64,000 nt of DNA, from NCBI RefSeq assembly GCF_000381925.1, contig NZ_KB907308.1, forward strand, positions 1,612,001-1,676,000, given 5' to 3'. Source of the DNA: Nocardia sp. BMG111209. Its GTDB lineage: Bacteria > Actinomycetota > Actinomycetes > Mycobacteriales > Mycobacteriaceae. Below the pieces are notes generated by a model. The model had not been told where the DNA came from, searched no databases, and worked only from the letters and a program-made list of their open reading frames with translations. Shown here piece after piece: positions 55,915 to 64,000 of this stretch. How positions within the stretch are numbered: position 1 is the stretch's first letter; the number at the start of each line of letters is the position of its first letter. The translations under genes were made by a program, and so were the position numbers.

Positions 55915-57864
55915 TCAGGCCACGACCGCGCCGATCGCGGCGCGTAACACCTCCCGGGCCCGAGCGAGTTCCGGCTCGCCGGCCGGGCTGCGCGGAAAGC
56001 CTTGCGGCAGTTCGGTCAGCACCGCGCCGACGATCTCGGCGCGCCGGCGATACCGCTCCCGGGCCGGCAGGGTGAACAACGCGCTCACCAATGCGTCGGC
56101 ACTGTCGAGATCGAATACCGATTCCCAGGCCACCCGCTCCGGCCCGAACCCGAATCCGGTACGCGCCGAACCTGTTCGAGCACGAGCGGTGGCCTCGGCA
56201 TTTACCCGGTCACCGTCGAGCACCACGCCGTACGCGGCACTCGCGGCCGCGGCCGAGACCACCCCGCGCCGCACATCGCGCAGCACCGCCGCCGGGTCGC
56301 GGTCGAACGGATCGCCGTAACCACCGGCCCCCGAGGTGCACAGCGTGACGACGTCGCCGCGACGCAGCGGCAGCACATCCACCTTGGCCACCGCGACACC
56401 GTTGACCAGCAGCCGCGCCGGAGCCCCGGGACCGCCGCCGTGCACACCCCAGGGCCGGAAGCACTGCCGCTCCAGACCCCGCGCCAGCAGCCGCGCGCCG
56501 TCGTCGAGCACCCGGAAGCTCAGTTCCAGCCCGCAACCGCCGCGCCAGCGCCCGGCGCCGCCGGAATCCGGGATGAGGCCGTACCGCAGGATCTCCACGC
56601 CGATCTCGGTCTCGACGGTTTCCACCGGATTGTTGGACAGATTGGAGATGCCGCTGTCCCGGCCGTCCACCCCGTCGGCGCCGAATCGGGCGCCGGTGCC
56701 GCCGACCATCGGTTCCAGCACCTGCACGTTGTCCTGTTCGGCGACCACCACCGGCACCACCAGGCCGCTGGACGCCGCCGGCAGCACATCCGGCGCCGCG
56801 AGCCCGAGCGCCCCGCCGAGGGCGTCGTTGACCCGCGAGGCCGTGGCATGCCGCACCCCGACCGCGGCGGGCCGCACGGCGTTGACCACGCTGCCCTCCG
56901 GCGCGTGCACGCTGATCGGCCGCACCAGGCCCGCGTTCAGGTCGATGGCCGGATCGAGGGTGCAGATCAGGGCGAGTACCCGGGTGGTGATCCACGCGTG
57001 CGGGCGACCGAGACTGGCGATATTGAACGCCGCCGCGACCTGCGGATCGGTACCGGTGAAGTCCAGGTGCAGACGTCCCGCGGTGAGGGTCGCGGTGACC
57101 GAGATCCGGACCGGGATCGGCGACACCGCGTCGTCGTCGAGATAGTCGACGAACCGGAACTGCCCGTCGGCCAGCGTCGCCAGCGCGGCACGGGCCTTCG
57201 CCGCCGTGTACTCGACCACATCGACCTGCGCGGCGAGCACATCGCCGACGCCGTGCCGCGCGACGATCGCGCCCAGTCCGGCCCGCCCGGTGCGCAACGC
57301 CGCGAGCATGGCCTGCAGATCGCCCCGATTGGCCTCGGGCGTACGGGTATTCGCCGCCAGCAGTCGCTCCACGCTGACGTCCGGCACCCCCGCTCGCACG
57401 AGCTTCACCGGCGGGATCTGCAGTCCCTCCTGGAAGATCTCGTCGTTGGTCGGTGAGAGGCTGCTCGGCACCCGCCCGCCGATATCGGAGCAGTGGATGA
57501 ACGCCCAGCCGTATCCGATCAGCGCACCGTCGTGGAAATACGGCTCGATGAGCTGGATGTCGGTGAGGTGCGTGGCCAGCCCGCCGGAGGTGAACGGATC
57601 GTTGGTGATGATCACGTCCCCCGGTTCCAGCGGCCCGACGGCCGCGGCGGCCGTGGCGACGTCGAGCCCGACGAACCCGGACACCCCGATCCCGCGCGGA
57701 TAGGCGAAGAATCCGCCGTCGGGAGCGGCCAGCGCACAACAGAAGTCGGCGGTCTCCTTGACGTAGAGCGAGCGGCTGGTGCGCTGCAGGGTCAGGCACA
57801 TCTCCTCGGCCAGCGCCGAGAACTTGTTGCCCACGATCTCCAGGGTGACCGGATCGAGTTTCAT
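55915..57864 (-). CDS. hyuB: Hydantoinase B / 5-oxoprolinase B-type subunit
   Basis: Second subunit of an ATP-dependent cyclic-amide hydrolase or carboxylase (N-methylhydantoinase, 5-oxoprolinase, acetone/acetophenone carboxylase family). The 649-residue protein starts KLDPVTLEIVGNKFSALAEEMCLTLQRTSRSLYVKE, with NDPFTSGGLATHLTDIQLIEP, VRHATASRVNDALGGALGLAAPDVLPA and the C-terminal CTSGAGGYGDPFDRDP, all typical. ATG overlaps the hyuA stop by four bases. Last gene of the operon. Substrate cannot be told from sequence. Confidence 0.92.
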   Translation of the reverse strand: MKLDPVTLEIVGNKFSALAEEMCLTLQRTSRSLYVKETADFCCALAAPDGGFFAYPRGIGVSGFVGLDVATAAAAVGPLEPGDVIITNDPFTSGGLATHLTDIQLIEPYFHDGALIGYGWAFIHCSDIGGRVPSSLSPTNDEIFQEGLQIPPVKLVRAGVPDVSVERLLAANTRTPEANRGDLQAMLAALRTGRAGLGAIVARHGVGDVLAAQVDVVEYTAAKARAALATLADGQFRFVDYLDDDAVSPIPVRISVTATLTAGRLHLDFTGTDPQVAAAFNIASLGRPHAWITTRVLALICTLDPAIDLNAGLVRPISVHAPEGSVVNAVRPAAVGVRHATASRVNDALGGALGLAAPDVLPAASSGLVVPVVVAEQDNVQVLEPMVGGTGARFGADGVDGRDSGISNLSNNPVETVETEIGVEILRYGLIPDSGGAGRWRGGCGLELSFRVLDDGARLLARGLERQCFRPWGVHGGGPGAPARLLVNGVAVAKVDVLPLRRGDVVTLCTSGAGGYGDPFDRDPAAVLRDVRRGVVSAAAASAAYGVVLDGDRVNAEATARARTGSARTGFGFGPERVAWESVFDLDSADALVSALFTLPARERYRRRAEIVGAVLTELPQGFPRSPAGEPELARAREVLRAAIGAVVA

Positions 57865-60053
57865 CGCCGCACCCGCAGATTGCCGAATGCGTCCACGGTC
57901 ACCGTCCAGCCTCCCGGCACGACCACGGTGGTGTCCTCCTGTTCCACGATGGCGGGCCCGTCGAACCGATCCCCGGTTCCCAGACCCGCTCGCTGCACGA
58001 CCCGCGCCGTCACCCATTCGCCGCCGAGGAACACCGGCCGCGTCGCGGTTCCCCACGGCACCTCCGAGCCGGAACGCCCATCCCCCAGCCGGGATGTCTC
58101 CACCGTCCGGTCCGCGCGCTGCCCGCTCACCCGATCGACCTCCGGCGCGATATCCGTCGTCTCCGCCGACCCGATCGCGGCCGTCTCGGCCGGGAGGGTT
58201 CCGACGGCCTCCGCCGCCTCGGCTGCCACATCATCACGCGGCGACCGCCCCGCCAGCGGTCCCACCACGGTCAACCGCGCCGTCCCCAGGCGGATCGCCG
58301 CGTCCGGATCCCGGAACCCGTACAGCCGTTCATGTTCCGTGTGCAGCGCCTCGGCGACGGCCGCCACGGTCAATTCGCCCAGTGGCACCCGCAATTCGAA
58401 GGCCTGCCCGTGATAGCTCAGATCCGCCGCGGCCGTCAGCCGCGGCTCGCCGGTCGAAACTCCTTGTTCCGTAAGCCAATTCCGGGCCTGCTGCGCCAGA
58501 TCGGCGACGATCTCCCGCAACCGGGCGAGGCCGTCCTCGTCCAGCGGCCGCCGCAGGCTGCGCGCGAAGTCGCGGCGCAGATCGGCCGTCGCCGCACCCA
58601 GTGCGCAGAAGGTCGCGGCGGCCGGCGGCACCACGATCTCGGTGATCCCGACCTCCTCGGCCAGGGCCGCGGCATGCGTCGGCCCGGCCCCGCCGAACGG
58701 CACCAGCGTGAATTCGGCCGGATCGAAACCGCGCTGTACCAAGACTTTCTGGAGTTCCACGGCCATCCCCGCGGTGGCGATCCGCAAGGCGGCAGCGGCG
58801 GTCGCGAGTCCGTCGAGCCCGAGACCGGCACCCACCGCACCCAGGGCCCGATCGGCGGCCGCGGCGTCCAGCGTCATGCGACCACCGAGAAAGCCGGTGG
58901 GAGAGAGCATTCCGGTGCGCAGGTAGCAGTCGGTGACGGTCGGCCGGGTGCCGCCGCGCCCGTACGCGGCCGGTCCCGGATCCGCACCCGCGCTCTCCGG
59001 CCCGACCTTCAGCAATCCCTGATCATCGACGCGCACAACCGATCCGCCGCCCGCGCCGATGGCGTCCACCGCCACCACCGGCAGCACCAGCGGCAATCCG
59101 CCGATCGTGGTGCCGGTGGTGATCTCCGGGACACCGGCCACCGCGACGGAGATATCGCTACTGGTACCGCCCATATCGAAGGTGACCAGCCGATCGATTC
59201 CGGCCTCGGCGGCGAGCGCGGCGGCGGCGGTCACCCCGGACGCGGGCCCGGACAGCACCGTCTCCAGGGGCCGATCACCGGCGGCCCGCAGGCTCAGCGC
59301 ACCCCCGTTGGATCCGGTGATCGTCACCGGCGCCGTGATCCCGAGTTCGGCCAGCCGCTGCTCGAGCCGCGCGAAATAGTCGTGCATCAACGGCTGGATG
59401 TAGGCGTTGAGGCAGGTGACCAGCGTGCGTTCGTATTCGCGCACCTCCGGCCACACCGTCGCCGAGGCCGCGACCTCGATACCGGGCAGCAAGGCCGCCA
59501 GCCGCGCCGCGACCCCGGCCTCGAACGCCGGATCGGTATGCGCGTGCAGCACCACGACGGCCACCGCGTCGGCGTCGATACCGGCTGCGGCCGTGGCCAA
59601 TTCGGCGTCCGTGGGAATCCGGGACGGGCTGCCGTCGGGCCGCAGCCGAGCCGGCAGTTCCACCACCGATTCCCGCGGCACCAACGGCTCCTCCTTGGCC
59701 GCGTGCAGGTCGAACGACGACGGCATCCGGCTGCGCCCGATCTCCAGGATGTCCCGGTACCCCTCGGTCACCACCAGGGCCAGCCGCGCCCCGCGACGCT
59801 GGATGATCGTGTTGAGCCCGATCGTCGTCCCGTGCGCCACGGCCGCGAATTCGCTCGGCGCGATCCCGGCCTGTGCGGCGATCGCGGCCAGCCCGCGCGC
59901 CACGGCGACGGTCGGATCCGCCGGGGTACTGGGCTCCTTGTGGTGCAGCACCCGGCTCTCCCCGGGCAGCACCAGCACGAAATCGGTGAACGTCCCCCCG
60001 ACATCGATACCCGCACGCGCGCCGTTCGAGACGATCGGTGATCGAGAGGTCAC
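57861..60053 (-). CDS. hyuA: Hydantoinase A / 5-oxoprolinase A-type subunit
   Basis: ATP-binding subunit of the same enzyme. The 730-residue protein opens with the actin-like phosphate loop AGIDVGGTFTDFVLVLPG. It continues with AHGTTIGLNTIIQRRGARLALVVTEGYRDILEIGR, TFDMGGTSSDISV, GAGGGSVV and GPTHAAALAEEVGI. GTG start overlaps the permease stop by four bases. Coupling to an importer suggests the substrate is taken up from outside. 5-oxoproline, hydantoins and creatinine-like compounds are candidates. Confidence 0.92.
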   Translation of the reverse strand: MTSRSPIVSNGARAGIDVGGTFTDFVLVLPGESRVLHHKEPSTPADPTVAVARGLAAIAAQAGIAPSEFAAVAHGTTIGLNTIIQRRGARLALVVTEGYRDILEIGRSRMPSSFDLHAAKEEPLVPRESVVELPARLRPDGSPSRIPTDAELATAAAGIDADAVAVVVLHAHTDPAFEAGVAARLAALLPGIEVAASATVWPEVREYERTLVTCLNAYIQPLMHDYFARLEQRLAELGITAPVTITGSNGGALSLRAAGDRPLETVLSGPASGVTAAAALAAEAGIDRLVTFDMGGTSSDISVAVAGVPEITTGTTIGGLPLVLPVVAVDAIGAGGGSVVRVDDQGLLKVGPESAGADPGPAAYGRGGTRPTVTDCYLRTGMLSPTGFLGGRMTLDAAAADRALGAVGAGLGLDGLATAAAALRIATAGMAVELQKVLVQRGFDPAEFTLVPFGGAGPTHAAALAEEVGITEIVVPPAAATFCALGAATADLRRDFARSLRRPLDEDGLARLREIVADLAQQARNWLTEQGVSTGEPRLTAAADLSYHGQAFELRVPLGELTVAAVAEALHTEHERLYGFRDPDAAIRLGTARLTVVGPLAGRSPRDDVAAEAAEAVGTLPAETAAIGSAETTDIAPEVDRVSGQRADRTVETSRLGDGRSGSEVPWGTATRPVFLGGEWVTARVVQRAGLGTGDRFDGPAIVEQEDTTVVVPGGWTVTVDAFGNLRVRR

Positions 60054-60865
60054 AACAACTCCGACAGACGTACGAACCGTTCCAGCACCAGCATCACGAC
60101 GACGCTGACGAGCAACAGCAGGGTGGACACCGCCGCGACCGACGGATCCAGTTCGAACTGGACCGCGGAGTAGATCCGCAACGGCACGGTGGTGGTATTG
60201 GCGCCCGCGACCAGGGCGGTGATCGCCACCTCCCCCAGCGAGGTCACCGCGGCGAAGACGGCCCCGGCGATGATGCCCGGCCGCAGCAGCGGCAGCGTCA
60301 CGGTCCGGAACACCCGGGCCCGCCCCGCACCCAGGCTCGCCGCGGCCCGCTCCAGCGTCGGATCCAGCCCGGCCGCGCTGACCAGCGTCGCCCGCACCAC
60401 ATACGGCAGCGCGATCAGCGAATGCGCCAGCCACAGACCGGTGATCGTATTGGTCAGGTGCAGGCCCTGCAGGTAGTACAGCAGCCCGAGCGCGACGATG
60501 ATCTCCGGAACCAGCAACGGGCTCAACGCGATACCGGACAGCACCCCGCGCCCGGGAAATGTGCCGCGCGCCAGCCCGTAGGCGGCGGCGGTCCCCAGCA
60601 CCACGGTGGTCAGCACCACCGATACCAGCAGCAATCCGGACAGCTGGAACGACACCAGCCAATCCCGCGACGACAGCACCGACGAGTACCACCGCAGCGA
60701 GAAGCCCGACGGCGGGAACGCCACCGAATCCGCGGCGTTGAACGAGGCCACCACCAGCACCACCAACGGCGCCAGCAGGAAGACGAACACCAGCGCGACC
60801 GCGATCCGGCCGCACCACACCCCGATCCGGCCCACGACGGACGCGGCCGGCCACCGGCTAGCCAT
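60050..60865 (-). CDS. ABC importer permease, PotC type
   Basis: A 271-residue permease of the spermidine/putrescine-type family, with about six membrane segments and the coupling-loop motif ERAAASLGAGRARVFRTVTLPLLRPGI (EAA). The ATG overlaps the end of the first permease gene by eight bases. The substrate is probably not a polyamine given the downstream hydrolase; see the operon finding. Confidence 0.9.
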   Translation of the reverse strand: MASRWPAASVVGRIGVWCGRIAVALVFVFLLAPLVVLVVASFNAADSVAFPPSGFSLRWYSSVLSSRDWLVSFQLSGLLLVSVVLTTVVLGTAAAYGLARGTFPGRGVLSGIALSPLLVPEIIVALGLLYYLQGLHLTNTITGLWLAHSLIALPYVVRATLVSAAGLDPTLERAAASLGAGRARVFRTVTLPLLRPGIIAGAVFAAVTSLGEVAITALVAGANTTTVPLRIYSAVQFELDPSVAAVSTLLLLVSVVVMLVLERFVRLSELL

Positions 60866-61763
60866 GCAACCTCCGCGCCCACAGCCGCAACCCGCCACCG
60901 AACAGCGCGGTGCAGATCCCGGTCAGGACCAGCAGCACGAAACTCAGCGCCGCCGCCATCGGATAGTCGTACACACTCGACACCTGGTCGTAGATCCGGA
61001 TCCCGGCCAGCGCCTGATTGGTCCCGCCGATCAGCCGCGGCGTGATGTAGATGCCCATCGACAGCGCGAACACGATCAGCACCCCGGCCGCGATACCCGG
61101 CAGGCTCAACGGCACGGTGACCCGCCAGAACGTGCGGACCGGACCGGCGCCGAGCGACAGCGACGCCCGGGTCAGATTCGGTTCGATACCGCGCAGCGCG
61201 GTGGTGAGCGGGATGATCGCGAACGGCAACAGCACATGGGTCACCGAGATCACCACCGCGAGCGTGCTGCCGAGCAGATGCGCCGGCTGCGACCGCAGCC
61301 CCGACCCGACCAGGATCCGATTCACCAGCCCGTTGCCGGACAACAGGATCGACCAGCCGTAGCTGCGCACCACCACACTGGTCAGCAACGGTGACACCAC
61401 CACCAGCAACAGCAGCGTCCGCAGCACACCCGGCCGCCGATGCGCCAGCACGTAGGCGGCGGGATAGCCGAGCACCAGGCACAACGCCGTCACCACCAGC
61501 GCGACCAGCACGCTGTGCACCAGCGCCTGCGAGAAGAAGGACTCGGCGAACACCCGCCGGTACTGCCCGGCGGTGAAACCCGGTTCGGCCTGCCCGTATT
61601 CGTCCACGGGCCGGAAGCTCATGATCAGCATCCGGATCATCGGCAGCACGAGCATGAGCAGCAGGAAGATCAGCAGCGGCAGTACCAGCCCGGCGCCGCG
61701 CCACCGGCTCGGGGCCCAGGCCGGGCGCGCGTCCGTCACCGCATCACCCGAGGACGATGACAT
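60858..61763 (-). CDS. ABC importer permease, PotB type
   Basis: A 301-residue permease with about six membrane segments and EAA loop TRASLSLGAGPVRTFWRVTVPLSLPGI; LVLPMIRMLIMSFRPVDEYG near the N-terminus is typical of PotB-like proteins. The ATG overlaps the ATPase gene by 20 bases; a GTG eight codons later would avoid the overlap and is a possible alternative. Confidence 0.9.
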   Translation of the reverse strand: MSSSSGDAVTDARPAWAPSRWRGAGLVLPLLIFLLLMLVLPMIRMLIMSFRPVDEYGQAEPGFTAGQYRRVFAESFFSQALVHSVLVALVVTALCLVLGYPAAYVLAHRRPGVLRTLLLLVVVSPLLTSVVVRSYGWSILLSGNGLVNRILVGSGLRSQPAHLLGSTLAVVISVTHVLLPFAIIPLTTALRGIEPNLTRASLSLGAGPVRTFWRVTVPLSLPGIAAGVLIVFALSMGIYITPRLIGGTNQALAGIRIYDQVSSVYDYPMAAALSFVLLVLTGICTALFGGGLRLWARRLHG

Positions 61764-62790
61764 CGTCGTCCTCCCAGCTCACCGTCACCGAACTGCCCAC
61801 TGCCGGAGCATGTTCCGCGCGTACCGACAGCGACAGCCCACCGGCCAGTTCGAGTTCGAGTTGCCAGCCGTCGCCGAGAAAGGATCGCAGCCGCACGATC
61901 GCGGCCGGCCACGGCCCGGTCGCCGCGCCGAGCCGCACTCGTTCGGGCCGCACGGCGACGGTCACCGGACCGATCCGATCCCGCTGCCAGGGAATACGTA
62001 CCGCGCCGACGGTCAGCACCCCGTCGGCGGCGTGGCCGTCGAGCACATTCGCCGCACCCAGGAATTCGGCCACGAACCGGGTCGCCGGCCGCCGGTACAC
62101 CGTCTCCGGGGTGCCGACCTGTTCCACCCGGCCCGCGTTCATCACCGCGATCCGGTCGGACAGCGACAGCGCCTCCTCCTGGTCGTGGGTCACGAACACC
62201 ATCGTGATGCCCAGCCGCTGCTGCAATGCCCGCAGTTCGACCCGCATCTCCCGGCGCAGTTTCGCGTCCAGATTGGACAGCGGCTCGTCGAGCAGGACCA
62301 GTTCCGGCCGGATCGCCAGCGCCCGCGCGACCGCCACCCGCTGCTGCTGCCCGCCGGACAGCTGCCGCGGCCGGCGATTCGCGTACCCGGCGAGGTCGAC
62401 CAGCTTCAGGGCCTCCTCGACCCGTTGCGCGCGTTCGGCTTTCGCAATCCGGCGGGCCTTCAGCCCGTAGGCGATGTTGTCGGCGACGCTGAGATGCGGG
62501 AACAGCGCGTAGTTCTGGAACACCAGCCCGAGCCCGCGCCGATGCGGCGGCACCTCGGTCAGATCCGCACCCGCCAGCCGGATCGTGCCGGAATCCGGCC
62601 GGACGAAGCCGGCCAGGGTGTTGAGCAGTGTGGTCTTACCGCAACCGCTGGGCCCGAGGACGGACAGGAACTCACCGCGGGCCACGGTCAGCCGGTCCAC
62701 ATCCAGCACGCCGTGCCCGTCGTATCCGGCCGTCAGGCCGGCGATCTCGAGATGATCGCCGGCCTGCGGTGCTTCGTGGTGCTCGCTCAC
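61744..62790 (-). CDS. ABC importer ATPase, PotA type
   Basis: A 348-residue ATPase with Walker A GPSGCGKTT, Q-loop VFQNYALFPHLSVADNIAYGL, signature LSGGQQQRV, Walker B LVLLDEPLSNLDAKLR, H-loop VTHDQEEAL and a C-terminal TOBE-type domain (about 270-348). The GTG giving MSEHHEAPQ is chosen because it overlaps the binding-protein stop by four bases, like other junctions here; an ATG six codons earlier is possible. Confidence 0.9.
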   Translation of the reverse strand: MSEHHEAPQAGDHLEIAGLTAGYDGHGVLDVDRLTVARGEFLSVLGPSGCGKTTLLNTLAGFVRPDSGTIRLAGADLTEVPPHRRGLGLVFQNYALFPHLSVADNIAYGLKARRIAKAERAQRVEEALKLVDLAGYANRRPRQLSGGQQQRVAVARALAIRPELVLLDEPLSNLDAKLRREMRVELRALQQRLGITMVFVTHDQEEALSLSDRIAVMNAGRVEQVGTPETVYRRPATRFVAEFLGAANVLDGHAADGVLTVGAVRIPWQRDRIGPVTVAVRPERVRLGAATGPWPAAIVRLRSFLGDGWQLELELAGGLSLSVRAEHAPAVGSSVTVSWEDDDVIVLG

Positions 62791-63872
62791 CCGAAGATCT
62801 GGTTCCATCGCTGCTGCCAGCGGTTCAGGTTCGGCGTCGCGGTGTTGTAGTCGACCCAGGTGAAGGTCTTGTACACGTCTTCGCCGTGCTTGATCTTGGC
62901 CTCGAAGTCGGGGCTGTAGGCGATCGTGTTGTTGCCCGCGCCGTAGAAGGTGGCCTCCGCGAACGGCTTCTGATGCGCCGCGGCGGTCAGGTAGTTCAGG
63001 AACTTGTACACCTGATCGCTGTGCGTGGTCCCGGCCGGGACGTAGTACGAGGTCAGCGCGCCGACGGCGCCCGAGGTCGGATAGGTGAACCCGATCGGCT
63101 GCCCGGCCTTCGACATGGCCAGCGCGCGGCCGTCCCAGTACGGCACCAGCCAGGCGTCGCCGTTCTGTACGGCGGTGGCGACGCTGCCGGCGTCGGCCGG
63201 GAAGGAGGACACGCAGCCCTTCAGCTTCGCCAGCTCGGTGAATGCCCGGTCGACGGCGGCCGGATCGGCCAGCGTCCCGCCCTCGCTGTGCACCAGCGCG
63301 GAGAAGAACTGCATCCCGGCGTTGTAGGTGAGCGGCGCCAGCGCGATATGCCCGCAGTAGGCCGGATCGAAGACGGCCTTCCAGTCCGCGGGCGCGGTGG
63401 TGATCTTGTCGGTGCGGTACAGCCAGCCCAGGGATCCGGTGGTCAGCGGGGCGCCGTACACCTTACCGTCGACCACGGACTGCTGAACCAGTGTGTCGGA
63501 CAACTGATTCCACGTCTGGATCTTGCCGGTGTCCAGCGGCTGCAGCAGATTGCCGCCGACGGCCGCGCGGACCGATTCCGAGGTGAAGGCGACGAGGTCG
63601 AACGGCGGATTCTTCCCGCCCGCGGCCCGCAGCTTGGTCAGCCAGTCCGCGTCCGCGCCGAGCACCAGGTTGACCTTGATGCCGGTGTCCTTCTCGAACG
63701 GTTCGACGAAGGCGGACTTGAAGGCCTCGCTCCAGGCGCCGGCGAACGCGGTCACCGTGATGGACCCACCGGAATCGCCACTACCGCCGGTACTGCCGGT
63801 ATTCACCGAGCAGGCCGCGGCGAACAGAGCTGTCGTCGCGGCCAGAATCGCGCCTACGCGCTTGAACATCAT
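62787..63872 (-). CDS. Extracellular solute-binding lipoprotein, PotD type
   Basis: A 361-residue binding protein with signal sequence and lipobox FAAAC (Cys21). The two-lobe fold is recognisable from SITVTAFAGAWSEAFKSAFVEPFEKDTGIKV, LDTGKIQTWNQL, YGAPLTTGSLGWLYRTDKI and the C-terminal YKFLNYLTAAAHQKPFAEATFYGAGN. First gene of the importer-hydrolase operon. Two adjacent ATGs are possible starts, with a GAGGA site upstream. Confidence 0.92.
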   Translation of the reverse strand: MMFKRVGAILAATTALFAAACSVNTGSTGGSGDSGGSITVTAFAGAWSEAFKSAFVEPFEKDTGIKVNLVLGADADWLTKLRAAGGKNPPFDLVAFTSESVRAAVGGNLLQPLDTGKIQTWNQLSDTLVQQSVVDGKVYGAPLTTGSLGWLYRTDKITTAPADWKAVFDPAYCGHIALAPLTYNAGMQFFSALVHSEGGTLADPAAVDRAFTELAKLKGCVSSFPADAGSVATAVQNGDAWLVPYWDGRALAMSKAGQPIGFTYPTSGAVGALTSYYVPAGTTHSDQVYKFLNYLTAAAHQKPFAEATFYGAGNNTIAYSPDFEAKIKHGEDVYKTFTWVDYNTATPNLNRWQQRWNQIFG

Positions 63873-64000
63873 GCGTCGTCCTCAGGCCGAAAGAGATCCG
63901 GGCGGGCCGGACCCGTGGTTGCCGCTGACGAAAATAACACCGATCGGTCTGATCGAAATTCGCCGCGTCACCCCTTGGACTATCAGACGGCCACCGGGCC
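63873..64000 (-). promoter_or_regulatory. Upstream region of the importer operon with ACCGATCGGT palindrome
   Basis: The last 128 bases contain a perfect 10-bp palindrome (63938-63947) next to an AT-richer GTTATTTTCG stretch on the minus strand, 66 bases before the first gene. It may be the operator of a regulator beyond the window edge. Confidence 0.35.

Overview
The window is about 70% GC, densely coded DNA from a mycolate-producing actinomycete. The best guess is Nocardia or a close relative. This rests on gene content and on protein resemblance to Mycobacterium tuberculosis recalled from memory: MtrA-MtrB-LpqB, the WhiB2-type regulator, FbiA/FbiB, ManB/ManA with the SIS-like protein between them, WbbL/RmlD and the CpsA-type LCP protein. 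No rRNA, tRNA, CRISPR array, prophage or insertion sequence was recognised.

Layout. 1-1.2 kb: the 3' end of a DesA3-like desaturase and bluB. 1.2-11.2 kb (minus): a conserved core block in transcription order alkB, sahH, tmk, mtrA-mtrB-lpqB, comF, hpf. 11.5-15.3 kb: a CitB/DctR-type two-component system divergent from a DctA-type dicarboxylate carrier. 15.4-25.4 kb: a NUDIX hydrolase, fbiB-fbiA, whiB2, two conserved actinobacterial genes, then manB, a SIS-like gene and manA, and a CDF metal transporter. 25.5-33.2 kb: an FAD oxidoreductase with its TetR regulator, the GDP-mannose/rhamnose cell-wall genes (manC-like, wbbL, rmlD), then a divergent LCP ligase and a TIGR03089 gene. 33.3-37.2 kb: a CYP140-like P450, a carboxylesterase, and SelW-like and YchJ-like genes.

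37.2-48.8 kb is the accessory part. An SMC/Rad50-like ATPase is translationally linked to a small HEPN-like protein. It is divergent from a four-gene operon: a SWIM zinc finger fused to a DUF5691-like region, a MoxR AAA+ ATPase, a DUF5682-like protein and a VWA protein. This operon resembles the E. coli yehLMPQ locus. Two tiny peptide genes (37 and 28 codons) lie at the edges. This region is the best candidate for an under-described system.

48.9-55.9 kb: an FtsX-type ABC exporter, a PAP2 phosphatase, a Ser/Thr kinase, a small secreted protein and endonuclease IV. 55.9-63.9 kb (minus): one tightly overlapping operon in which a PotABCD-type importer feeds a two-subunit hydantoinase/5-oxoprolinase.

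Functional themes are envelope synthesis and its control (ManB/ManA/ManC, WbbL, RmlD, LCP, MtrAB-LpqB), F420 biosynthesis, lipid and alkane oxidation, and uptake of carboxylates and of an unknown cyclic-amide or amine substrate. Family assignments come from reading motifs and recalled family members. No search was run.
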